From positions 1-11,422 of the forward strand of contig CAYRIY010000109.1 of NCBI GenBank assembly GCA_964424335.1: DNA of 11,422 nt, read 5' to 3'. The stretch's first letter is position 1, and each line of letters opens with the position of its first letter. Below, one piece after another: positions 1 through 6,005 of the stretch. Source of the DNA: CAYRIY01 sp964424335 (GTDB taxonomy: Bacteria; Bacillota; Limnochordia; DTU080; RSA5). The position numbers and the translations under genes are program-made. The notes below the pieces were generated by a model that saw nothing but the letters and a program-made list of their open reading frames with translations, had not been told where the DNA came from and did not search any database.

Positions 1-123
1 GGGCCTTCACGCTCTTACCGGGTTTCTCCGGGAACCAGAGGGACCGGCGCCGCGCCCATAGATTTGGTAAAACAAAGGCCAGGCGAGGGCGGGGAGAGCA
101 GCCCGATCTCGGCACGCATGTCA

Positions 124-158
124 GGGGCCCTGGACCTTTTGTCTAGGTCCCCTTTTTT
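124..158 (+). terminator. Intrinsic terminator just upstream of pgsA
   Basis: GGGG (124-127) pairs with CCCC (149-152). After a C/T mismatch, CCTGGAC (129-135) pairs with GTCTAGG (141-147) through one G-U pair, around a CTTTT loop. Six T residues follow (153-158). This is a standard Rho-independent terminator shape. It either ends the transcript of an upstream gene outside the window or acts as an attenuator for pgsA, because the pgsA ribosome binding site begins only a few bases after the T tract. Confidence 0.8.
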
Positions 159-174
159 GTGTGGAGGGTAGATC

Positions 175-720
175 ATGGAAGAGCGCACCAAGGTGTTCAC
201 GATCGCCAATGCTTTGACATTGCTGCGGCTAGTTCTGGCATTGCCTGTCGGCTATCTCATCGTGACGGGTGAGCGGGGTGTCGCCAACCTGGCTGCGTTG
301 GCGATCTTTATTGTGGCCGCCCTAACCGACGGGCTCGATGGGCATTTGGCCCGCGCAAGGGGAGAAATCACGAAACTTGGCAAGCTACTTGATCCCATAG
401 CGGACAAAGTGCTCGGGCTTACGGTCTTCGCCGCGCTCGCGCTGCATGGTTCCTTGCCGGCGTGGGCTTTGTGGACGCTCATCGGAAAGGAGTCGGTTTT
501 GCTGTTCGGGGGCGCAGCAATCCTGGGATCAGGAGGTTCTGTAAGCGCCGCCCGCTTCTTGGGTAAGATCTCAACGGTCGTCCTTTTCATCGGATTCACC
601 CTCGTTCTCGCGGGCTTCGGGTTGTTCGGCGAGGCCGTTGTGTTACTCGCAGTCGCGCTTTCCCTCGGCGCAGGCATCGATTACATCATGCAATTTGTCA
701 AAGACAAGAGGGCGCAATGA
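175..720 (+). CDS. pgsA: CDP-diacylglycerol--glycerol-3-phosphate 3-phosphatidyltransferase (PgsA)
   Basis: An integral membrane enzyme that transfers the phosphatidyl group from CDP-diacylglycerol to glycerol-3-phosphate, giving phosphatidylglycerophosphate, the precursor of phosphatidylglycerol and cardiolipin. The protein has 181 residues, normal for the family. The CDP-alcohol phosphatidyltransferase signature is complete: D52, D55-G56, A59-R60, G69, D73 and D77 follow the DxxDGxxAR(x8)GxxxDxxxD pattern that binds the metal ions and CDP. The rest is a series of hydrophobic segments (about 17-31, 38-51, 79-95, 103-120, 130-150, 152-172) typical of the fold. The ATG start has GGAGGG at 163-168, six bases upstream. 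The specific assignment to PgsA over another CDP-alcohol transferase (for example cardiolipin or phosphatidylserine synthase) rests on size, overall resemblance and its usual presence as a single small enzyme in Firmicutes. Confidence 0.88.
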   Translation: MEERTKVFTIANALTLLRLVLALPVGYLIVTGERGVANLAALAIFIVAALTDGLDGHLARARGEITKLGKLLDPIADKVLGLTVFAALALHGSLPAWALWTLIGKESVLLFGGAAILGSGGSVSAARFLGKISTVVLFIGFTLVLAGFGLFGEAVVLLAVALSLGAGIDYIMQFVKDKRAQ

Positions 721-811
721 GAAGCGACTGCTGACTTTGTCTGGATGGATCGACCGAAAATAGGTCTGCCGTTCGCAACGTCTGTGTACATATCGCCCCT
801 GATGCGGGAAA

Positions 812-852
812 GGCTTACACGGTAAGCCGAGCGCTCGCCTTTCGCCCGAGCG
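812..852. repeat. Two small inverted repeats before the PrsW gene
   Basis: In the 160-nt gap between pgsA and the PrsW gene, GGCTTA (812-817) and TAAGCC (823-828) form a 6-bp stem with a 5-nt loop. CGCTCG (832-837) and CGAGCG (847-852) form a second stem, and the 10-mer CGAGCGCTCG (828-837) is itself a palindrome. No T tract follows, so they do not look like terminators. They could be operator-like or leader structures for the gene at 881. No convincing promoter was seen in the gap. Confidence 0.3.
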
Positions 853-880
853 TAGCCACGTTCTCGCCAGGGGTGTCGTC

Positions 881-1549
881 ATGTCTGGGCTCGTCATCTT
901 TTTGATCTCCCTCATTCCAGGTCTACTTTGGGTGTGGTTCTTCTATAGGCAAGATCGCGAGCGGGAGCCGATTCGCTTGGTCTTGTGGACGTTCTTTGCC
1001 GGAATGTTGGCCGTCATTCCCGCTGCTCTGCTTGAGTTTCCTTTCCGAGATGTCCTCGCCAATCCGCCCAACGTGTTGACTCGGCTCGTCGTTGCCGTGG
1101 TGATTATTGGGTTGGCGGAAGAGGGCGCGAAACTGCTCGCTGTCTACTACGCCGCGTTTAGAAACAGAGAGTTCGATCAGATACAAGACGGGATCATCTA
1201 CGGGGTCACAGCGTCACTGGGATTTGCGGCACTGGAGAACCTGCTTTATGCGACGACGTTTGGTTTGAGCGTTGCTCCTGCTCGTGCGATCGTCACGTCG
1301 CTCGCCCATGCTTCATTCGGTGGCATCGCCGGCCTTTACTTGGGGCTGGCTAAGATGCGGCGAGAGCACGGTATAGCCACCGTACTGCGCGGCTTGGCGA
1401 TAGCTGCCGGCCTACACGGGTTGTATGACTTTGTGATCTTGTCTCGGTTCATCCATCCGATTTTCGCCATCGCCATCGTGTATTTCTCATATCGGTTCGT
1501 GTCCGCAAAGATCCGTAAGAGCGAAAGAGATGCGCTTTCATCCACTTGA
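881..1549 (+). CDS. prsW: PrsW-family intramembrane metalloprotease
   Basis: A predicted multi-pass membrane protease of 222 residues. In Bacillus subtilis PrsW makes the first cut in the anti-sigma factor RsiW, releasing sigma-W under envelope stress. The family's key residues are visible: the E80-E81xxK motif, D103, the E119-N120 pair in FAALEN, H143 in the AHASFGG segment, and the H179xxxD183 motif near the C-terminus. Hydrophobic segments lie near 1-22, 33-52, 68-92, 106-126, 137-157, 165-187 and 190-205. The ATG has only a modest upstream site (CAGGGGTG). It follows pgsA by 160 nt. No anti-sigma/sigma pair is present in the window, so its substrate is unknown. Family assignment is firm; an RsiW-like substrate is not shown. 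Confidence 0.85.
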   Translation: MSGLVIFLISLIPGLLWVWFFYRQDREREPIRLVLWTFFAGMLAVIPAALLEFPFRDVLANPPNVLTRLVVAVVIIGLAEEGAKLLAVYYAAFRNREFDQIQDGIIYGVTASLGFAALENLLYATTFGLSVAPARAIVTSLAHASFGGIAGLYLGLAKMRREHGIATVLRGLAIAAGLHGLYDFVILSRFIHPIFAIAIVYFSYRFVSAKIRKSERDALSST

Positions 1550-1576
1550 GTGACGTGAACTAGCCCAGCCGGTCTA

Positions 1577-1585
1577 TGGTAAAAT
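1577..1585 (+). promoter_or_regulatory. Candidate extended -10 promoter element for yebC
   Basis: TGGTAAAAT reads as an extended -10 (TG, one base, TAAAAT) about 70 nt before the yebC start. The expected -35 area (around 1555-1562) has no good TTGACA match, so this rests on the -10 alone. A start here would give a 5' leader of about 60 nt carrying the small hairpin at 1595-1609. Confidence 0.35.
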
Positions 1586-1594
1586 CGACAGTAC

Positions 1595-1609
1595 AGCACG
1601 CAATGTGCT
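1595..1609 (+). repeat. Small hairpin in the yebC leader
   Basis: AGCAC (1595-1599) and GTGCT (1605-1609) are perfect inverted repeats around a 5-nt loop, between the candidate -10 and the yebC ribosome binding site. No T tract follows. It may be an operator or chance. Confidence 0.3.
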
Positions 1610-1652
1610 AGAGTAGGAGGGCAGCAACGTTTGTACGGAGGAGGGCCCATTT

Positions 1653-2402
1653 TTGGCTGGTCACTCGAAGTGGGACAACATCAAACATAAGAAGGCGAAA
1701 GAAGACGCGCGGCGAGGCAAGATCTTTACGAAAATGACTCGCTTAATCGCCGTTGCAGCGCGCGAGGGTGGACCGGACGTCAACACCAACTTCCGCCTTA
1801 GGCTTGCAGTCGACAAGGCAAAATCGTACAACGTCCCCAACGATACGATTGAGCGGGCCATTAAGCGGGGAGCAGGAGAGCTCGAAGGCGCCTCTTATGA
1901 GGAGTTCGTCTACGAAGGGTACGGCCCCGGCGGCGTCGCGATCATGTTGCAGATCATGACTGATAATCGAAACCGCACTGCCGGGGATGTGCGACATCTC
2001 TTCTCAAAGTACGGCGGCAATTTGGGCGAGTCCGGATGTGTCGCATGGATGTTTGAGAAGAAGGGCGTCGTAAGGATCGCCCGAAACGGCGCGGACGAGG
2101 ACGAAGTGCTCATGGCTGCGTTAGAAGCCGGGGGCGAAGATGTGCAGTCCGACGATGAAGGGTTTACGATCTATTCTGACCCCGCTAGCTTCGAAGAAGT
2201 GCGAAATGCGCTTGAAGAAGCAGGGTACGTGATCGAGTCGGCCGAGATCAGCATGCAACCCAAAAACACGGTCGCGGTAGAAGGCGCAGATGCCAAACGC
2301 CTCCTTCAACTGTTGGAAGCACTGGAGGATCACGACGACATTCAGGACGTCCAGGCGAATTTTGACATCTCCGAAGAGGCCCTAGAAGCGATCCAGGCCT
2401 AG
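1653..2402 (+). CDS. yebC: YebC/PmpR family protein (TACO1-like translation/regulatory factor)
   Basis: A cytoplasmic protein of 249 residues, the usual family length. The N-terminus MAGHSKWDNIKHKKAKEDARRGKIFTK split into its parts (MAGHSKW, IKHKK, RRGKIFTK) is the diagnostic opening of the YebC/TACO1 family. The central segment YEGYGPGGVAIMLQ and the later TDNRNRTAGDVRHLFSK pattern are also typical. Members have been described as DNA-binding regulators (PmpR) and, more recently, as factors that help ribosomes through difficult stretches such as prolines; the sequence does not settle which applies. The start is TTG at 1653, fixed by the conserved N-terminus and by GGAGGAGGG at 1637-1645. In many spore-formers yebC lies just upstream of bofC and the ruv genes, as here. 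Confidence 0.93.
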   Translation: MAGHSKWDNIKHKKAKEDARRGKIFTKMTRLIAVAAREGGPDVNTNFRLRLAVDKAKSYNVPNDTIERAIKRGAGELEGASYEEFVYEGYGPGGVAIMLQIMTDNRNRTAGDVRHLFSKYGGNLGESGCVAWMFEKKGVVRIARNGADEDEVLMAALEAGGEDVQSDDEGFTIYSDPASFEEVRNALEEAGYVIESAEISMQPKNTVAVEGADAKRLLQLLEALEDHDDIQDVQANFDISEEALEAIQA

Positions 2403-2430
2403 GTGCGGGGCACGCTCGCCTAGGATTTTT
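2398..2430 (+). terminator. Possible intrinsic terminator at the end of yebC
   Basis: CCTAGG at 2398-2403 pairs with CCTAGG at 2419-2424, with an inner GCG/CGC pairing (2405-2407 with 2413-2415) and a GGGCA loop. ATTTTT follows directly. The stem overlaps the yebC stop codon. The internal loop makes it weaker than a textbook terminator. Confidence 0.5.
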
Positions 2431-2450
2431 AACCGGAATTGTAATAGCTC

Positions 2451-2504
2451 GCCTCCCACCCGGGCAACATATCCCAACCAAATCCATATTGGGAGGGGGG
2501 AGGC
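2451..2504 (+). promoter_or_regulatory. bofC leader hairpin that could mask its ribosome binding site
   Basis: The bofC ATG is preceded by a very purine-rich site, GGGAGGGGGGAGG (2491-2503). The upstream 7-mer GCCTCCC (2451-2457) is perfectly complementary to GGGAGGC (2498-2504), and inside this loop CCCAA (2473-2477) can pair with TTGGG (2489-2493). Together the two helices would occlude both Shine-Dalgarno copies. This is a pairing seen directly; a regulatory role is inferred. Confidence 0.4.
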
Positions 2505-2506
2505 CG

Positions 2507-3046
2507 ATGCGTTTCAAGGAAAGGACGATCCTCTACTTAGCGGGCGCAGTCTTGTTTGGAGCCGCATTTTCGCTTACGTTCCTTTGGCTCGGTCCGGGCG
2601 ATGAGCCTAGTCGGGAGCAGGCTCCTTTATCAGGTGTGGCGCTGGCGCCCGGCGCTGAAGCGGTCGTCCACTACCTCTTAGGCGACGGACACATCGCGAC
2701 GACGGATGTCTTCGCGCTGCCCGACGACCTTGTCGGTCTCACCTTGCAAGAGTTTCGCACTGCTCGTCCGGAGTGGAGCGTGGTGAGCTTTGCGCCAGAG
2801 CGCGTCGTCGTGAGTCTTCCGTGCGAACCGATCGAGACGACGTCCGGGTTTATCAGCGCCAAGGACGGTAAAGTGGCGATTTTCCGCGGGCGTCCTGAGG
2901 GTTGTCATGAGGTGCAGGAAATTACGGACATCGACGCGGCTGTCTTAGGGGCGAACGCACATCAATCGGTTGATAGTGCGATTCCCTTTGACGATCCTTC
3001 CGAGCTTCCGTTCATCCTCGAGGGTTTGAAGGGGCACACGTTGTAG
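2507..3046 (+). CDS. bofC: BofC-like sporulation signalling protein
   Basis: In Bacillus subtilis BofC is made in the forespore, is exported to the intermembrane space and restrains SpoIVB, the protease that triggers pro-sigma-K processing. This protein has 179 residues: a short basic start, one hydrophobic segment (about 7-28) serving as signal or anchor, a beta-rich middle (about 48-108), and a C-terminal part (about 110-175) with the BofC-type pattern SGFISAKDGKVAIFRG, EITD and a closing LEGLKG. There is no clear signal-peptidase site, so it may stay anchored. ATG 2507 was chosen over an in-frame TTG at 2489 because the latter lies in the purine-rich ribosome binding site. Its place before the ruv genes matches the Bacillus arrangement. 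Similarity was judged by eye; residues C106 and C133 could form a disulfide. Confidence 0.8.
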   Translation: MRFKERTILYLAGAVLFGAAFSLTFLWLGPGDEPSREQAPLSGVALAPGAEAVVHYLLGDGHIATTDVFALPDDLVGLTLQEFRTARPEWSVVSFAPERVVVSLPCEPIETTSGFISAKDGKVAIFRGRPEGCHEVQEITDIDAAVLGANAHQSVDSAIPFDDPSELPFILEGLKGHTL

Positions 3047-3092
3047 GCACGTCTATCTCGACGCTTGCTTTCATACCGCAATGCCTCGATAC

Positions 3093-3115
3093 GGCCAGTC
3101 TCGAAGGAGACGGCC
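3093..3115 (+). repeat. Hairpin in the bofC-ruvC gap
   Basis: GGCC (3093-3096), a bulged A, and GTCTC (3098-3102) pair with GAGAC (3107-3111) and GGCC (3112-3115) around a GAAG loop, giving a 9-bp stem. No T run follows, so it is not a standard terminator. It lies in the 124-nt gap before ruvC, where nothing else was recognised. Confidence 0.4.
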
Positions 3116-3170
3116 TGCCTGCGGCCGAAGTAGGGGAGATACCACTCGACTTCGGGAGGCAGTTCGCCTT

Positions 3171-3665
3171 TTGATCATCATAGGCATCGACCCTGGAACG
3201 GCGACGGCCGGATATGGCGTCGTTCATTCGAGCGCCGGACGTCTGCGCGCCTTGGAGTACGGTACGATCCGCACCCCTCCACGCCAAGGGCTTCCTTTGA
3301 GGTTAAAATCGATCTACACCGAGATCACGGCTGTCCTTGATCGGTACAGTCCGGATGTAATGGCGGTTGAGCAGCTTTTTTTCAATCGGAATGTCACCTC
3401 CGCGCTCTCAGTCGGTCAAGCCCGCGGCATATTTCTCCTCGCCGCGGCGCAAAGCGGGCTCAAGGTCGCGGAGTACACGCCTCCCGAAGTAAAACAAAGC
3501 GTGACGGGGGACGGAGGGGCGGACAAGGCGCAGATCGCGTTTATGGTGCGGGCGCTTCTTGGTCTGCGAGAGACGCCGCGGCCCGATGACGCCGCGGACG
3601 CGCTTGCGATCGCTATTTGTCATGCGCACACGAGCGCGACGGCGGCCCGAATCGCCGGCTCTTAA
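3171..3665 (+). CDS. ruvC: Crossover junction endodeoxyribonuclease RuvC
   Basis: A dimeric Mg-dependent nuclease that cuts Holliday junctions symmetrically after RuvAB branch migration. The 164-residue protein carries all four catalytic acids: D7 in GIDPG, E67 in AVEQLFF, and D140 and D143 in DDAADALAIA. The NVTSALSVGQARG segment is also typical. The reading frame is open 30 codons further upstream, but that extension is arginine-rich and unlike RuvC. TTG at 3171 was chosen because it puts the first beta strand (IIIGIDPG) at the N-terminus, with GGGAGG at 3154-3159 about 11 nt upstream. It is followed by ruvA after 53 nt. Bacillus species lack RuvC and use RecU, so this gene helps to place the organism outside that genus. 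Confidence 0.95.
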   Translation: MIIIGIDPGTATAGYGVVHSSAGRLRALEYGTIRTPPRQGLPLRLKSIYTEITAVLDRYSPDVMAVEQLFFNRNVTSALSVGQARGIFLLAAAQSGLKVAEYTPPEVKQSVTGDGGADKAQIAFMVRALLGLRETPRPDDAADALAIAICHAHTSATAARIAGS

Positions 3666-3718
3666 CGCGTGATGAGGCGTCTTCCTTAGAATCATATGCA
3701 AAAAGGTGGACAATCAAT

Positions 3719-4339
3719 TTGATCGCACGTTTGCGGGGGGAAATCGTCGAAGTCGGTCTCGGAAACGTCGTACTCGATGTACATGGGGTCGGATACTTGG
3801 TCATGGTGCCGGATTCAACGGCCACGCGTCTTCCGAGCGCGGGGGAGACCGCCGAACTCCACATACACACCCACGTCCGGGAGGACGCCATCGTCTTGTA
3901 CGGCTTTCTCACCAAGTCCGAGCAACGGCTCTTTCAGACGGTAGTCGGCGTAGCCGGAGTGGGTCCAAAACTCGCCTTATCGATCCTCTCGCACGTGACC
4001 CCTGAGCGCTTTGCTGAGGCGGTCGCGCTGGGAGATGAAAAGCGCCTGACGAAGGTTCCAGGAATCGGCAAGAAGACAGCGGCGCGGATCCTGCTCGAAC
4101 TGAAGGATAAGCTGAAGGTCGCCGATGGCGCGGAGCGCGCCGACTTGCAGCAGGGCGCGGCAGTCGACGACGTCGGCCCTGTAGCTGACGATGCCGTTGA
4201 TGCGTTGATGGCACTCGGATATAGTGAGCATGAAGCCAAAGCGGCGGTCAGCGAAGCTAGGCGGAGCAGCGGTGGGCAGGCTGAGCCTGTTGAACAGGTG
4301 ATCCGCGCCGCGCTTCGCTTGCTTGATCGTGTGGGGTGA
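3719..4339 (+). CDS. ruvA: Holliday junction branch migration protein RuvA
   Basis: Tetrameric junction-binding subunit that holds the four DNA arms and loads the RuvB motor. The 206 residues show the expected three domains: an OB fold (about 1-63, opening MIARLRGEIVEV), a double helix-hairpin-helix domain (GVAGVGPKLA at 77-86 and VPGIGKKTAARIL at 113-125), and a C-terminal RuvB-binding three-helix domain (about 156-206), joined by an acidic, flexible linker (about 136-156). TTG 3719 was chosen because an in-frame open extension of 34 codons upstream has no family resemblance; AAGGTGG at 3702-3708 serves as ribosome binding site. The start codon overlaps the stop of a tiny possible ORF (3696-3722). 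Confidence 0.95.
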   Translation: MIARLRGEIVEVGLGNVVLDVHGVGYLVMVPDSTATRLPSAGETAELHIHTHVREDAIVLYGFLTKSEQRLFQTVVGVAGVGPKLALSILSHVTPERFAEAVALGDEKRLTKVPGIGKKTAARILLELKDKLKVADGAERADLQQGAAVDDVGPVADDAVDALMALGYSEHEAKAAVSEARRSSGGQAEPVEQVIRAALRLLDRVG

Positions 4340-4390
4340 CATGTGGCGCCGGGGAGTCGGCGCGCTTAAAGGTTGGGAGGTGTCGCCCGC

Positions 4391-5473
4391 GTGGCGCTTG
4401 AGGATGATCGACTGATCGGCCCGGTCCGTCGCTTTGAAGAGGATGAGATCGAGGCGTCGCTACGTCCGCTCCGACTCGATGAGTACATCGGCCAGTCGCG
4501 GGTAAAGAGGAAGCTGTCGCTGTTTATCACGGCCGCAAAGCAGCGCGGCGAGGCCCTCGACCACGTGCTGTTGCACGGTCCTCCGGGACTTGGAAAGACG
4601 ACGCTTGCTCACATCATTGCGGTCGAGATGGGTGTTGGAATACGGGTAACGTCAGGGCCTGCCATCGAAAGGCAGGGCGACCTCGTCGCGATCCTCACCA
4701 ACATTCAACCTCGCGACGTACTCTTTGTCGATGAGATTCACCGATTGAGTCGAGCCGTCGAAGAAGTGTTGTACCCTGCGATGGAGGATAAAGCAATCGA
4801 TATCGTTATCGGCAAGGGCCCTGCCGCTCGCACGGTTCGACTCGAGTTGCCCGAGTTTACGCTTGTGGGGGCCACCACGCGGGCGGGCATGCTCACATCG
4901 CCTTTGCGAGATCGCTTCGGCGTCATCGAGACGCTCGAGTTTTACAATCACGGAGAGCTCGAGGAGGTCGTCAAGCGGGCGGCCAAAGTGCTTGACGTGC
5001 CTATCGAAAGCGATGGGGCTTATGAGATCGCCACGCGCGCCCGCGGCACGCCTCGGATCGCGCTCCGACTCCTGAAACGGGTACGGGACTTTGCGCAAGT
5101 TGAAGCGGACGGAAGAATCACGCAGAGCGTAGCAAGCGCCGCACTCGAGCTGCTTGACGTGGACTCGGTCGGGCTCGATCGGATGGACCGCAAGCTGCTT
5201 ACTACCATCATCCAAACGTTTGAAGGAGGGCCGGTGGGCGTCGAGACGCTCGCGGCCGCCGTGAGCGAAGAGGTTGCCACGATTGAAGACGTCTATGAGC
5301 CCTACCTGATGCAATTAGGGTACATTCAACGCACGCCGCGGGGGCGTCTGGCGACGGCCGCGGCTTGCCGACATCTGGGACTGCCGATGCCGACTGCAAA
5401 GGATCCCAAGGTGAATACTAATCAGGAGGTCCTGTTCGAAGAGGACGGGCGCGGCAAACAGGAGGCGCTGTGA
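4391..5473 (+). CDS. ruvB: Holliday junction branch migration ATPase RuvB
   Basis: Hexameric AAA+ motor that drives branch migration with RuvA. The protein has 360 residues, slightly longer than most because of a C-terminal tail rich in charged residues (about 340-360). Walker A is GPPGLGKT (63-70), Walker B DEIH (114-117), sensor 1 lies in GATTRAG (160-166), and the arginine finger region is PLRDRFG (171-177). The winged-helix DNA-binding domain ends with GYIQRTPRGR. GTG at 4391 was preferred over TTG at 4373, because GGGAGG (4375-4380) is then about 10 nt upstream, whereas TTG would overlap that site. It lies 51 nt after ruvA and overlaps the next gene by one base (TGATG). Confidence 0.96.
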   Translation: MALEDDRLIGPVRRFEEDEIEASLRPLRLDEYIGQSRVKRKLSLFITAAKQRGEALDHVLLHGPPGLGKTTLAHIIAVEMGVGIRVTSGPAIERQGDLVAILTNIQPRDVLFVDEIHRLSRAVEEVLYPAMEDKAIDIVIGKGPAARTVRLELPEFTLVGATTRAGMLTSPLRDRFGVIETLEFYNHGELEEVVKRAAKVLDVPIESDGAYEIATRARGTPRIALRLLKRVRDFAQVEADGRITQSVASAALELLDVDSVGLDRMDRKLLTTIIQTFEGGPVGVETLAAAVSEEVATIEDVYEPYLMQLGYIQRTPRGRLATAAACRHLGLPMPTAKDPKVNTNQEVLFEEDGRGKQEAL

Positions 5474-5685
5474 TGGCGGATATGGGCCGGATCTTGATGG
5501 TGATGGGCGCGCTGGTTTTCGTTGTCGGCGGCCTCTTGATCTTGGTGGGCAAGGTGCCGTTCATCGGAAAGCTGCCGGGCGACATTTACATCAAGCGAGA
5601 CGGTTTCACGTTTTATTTCCCGATTGCGACGTCCATCCTGCTCAGCGTCGTGCTTTCCCTGATCTTTTGGCTGATCCGCAGGTAA
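5473..5685 (+). CDS. DUF2905 family small membrane protein
   Basis: A 70-residue protein with two hydrophobic helices (about 4-25 and 45-66) separated by a short polar loop. The loop carries the family-like pattern GKVPFIGKLPGDIYIKRDG, followed by FTFYFPIATS. The function of DUF2905 proteins is not known. It is translationally linked to ruvB: its ATG overlaps the ruvB stop in TGATG, and GGAGG at 5461-5465 lies seven bases upstream. An in-frame GTG at 5470 is an alternative but sits too close to that site. Small membrane proteins of this family next to ruvB are seen in other spore-formers, so the position is not surprising. Confidence 0.85.
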   Translation: MADMGRILMVMGALVFVVGGLLILVGKVPFIGKLPGDIYIKRDGFTFYFPIATSILLSVVLSLIFWLIRR

Positions 5686-5779
5686 ATTCTATTTGCGCTG
5701 CCGCCAAGCTCGCTTGCATAATCGCCGACCTTGAGTCCCACGCTATTACTGGGTCGTGCGGTAGGAGGTCTAGAAGACC

Positions 5780-5968
5780 ATGGCAATTGGCAGCGACTTT
5801 TTCTGGAAGTTGTTTCAGGCGTCGGGCAATATCGGCGCGTACCTACTATACAGGGATTACCGTCGTTTGCAGCAAGTTGGAGTCGATCAAGAAGCGGAGC
5901 GCACGGTGGAGATTCTTGGCCGTGAAGCTGCTCCGGCCGCTGAGGAAGGGCATTTGCGTCGTCCGTGA
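5780..5968 (+). CDS. YqzL-like small protein
   Basis: A 62-residue protein resembling Bacillus YqzL, a small conserved protein of unknown function encoded just before recO. The recognisable core is FFWKLFQASGNIGAYLLYRD (residues 7-26); the C-terminal half is longer and more variable than the roughly 47-residue Bacillus form, rich in Glu, Ala and Arg. No signal peptide or membrane helix is seen. ATG 5780 has GGAGG at 5764-5768, about 11 nt upstream. It lies 37 nt before recO, and a long hairpin covers its stop codon. A second overlapping frame (5731-5925) shares the region but has no family resemblance. Assignment rests on the core motif and on the neighbour recO. Confidence 0.75.
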   Translation: MAIGSDFFWKLFQASGNIGAYLLYRDYRRLQQVGVDQEAERTVEILGREAAPAAEEGHLRRP

Positions 5969-5980
5969 CGACGCAAGTGC
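5950..5980 (+). terminator. Long hairpin across the yqzL stop codon (terminator-like, no T tract)
   Basis: Bases 5950-5963 pair with 5967-5980: a 14-bp stem with one G-U pair and a three-base CGT loop, including the perfect core GCGTCGTC/GACGACGC. The stop codon TGA (5966-5968) lies at the loop edge. No T run follows, so it may be a pause site, an RNA-processing or stability element between yqzL and recO, or a weak terminator. Confidence 0.5.
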
Positions 5981-6005
5981 ATTTCGGCACACGGAAGGTG
6001 ATGAT

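Noticed and set aside
1..171. Open forward frames at the window start (one open to 171, one to 143, one ending at 61) that could be the C-terminus of an upstream gene
   Set aside because: None gives a recognisable protein end, and the terminator at 124-158 lies within two of them. Without upstream sequence no frame can be chosen.
4652..5314. 220-codon reverse-strand ORF within ruvB
   Set aside because: Antisense shadow of RuvB, whose AAA+ motifs fix the coding strand.
5693..5722. Possible promoter before yqzL (TTGCGC and CATAAT, 18-nt spacer)
   Set aside because: The -35 matches consensus in only three positions and the -10 is only fair; too weak to list as a feature.
5667..6005. Upstream extension of the recO frame
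   Set aside because: It overlaps DUF2905 and yqzL in other frames and lacks RecO resemblance; the conserved N-terminus begins at GTG 6006.
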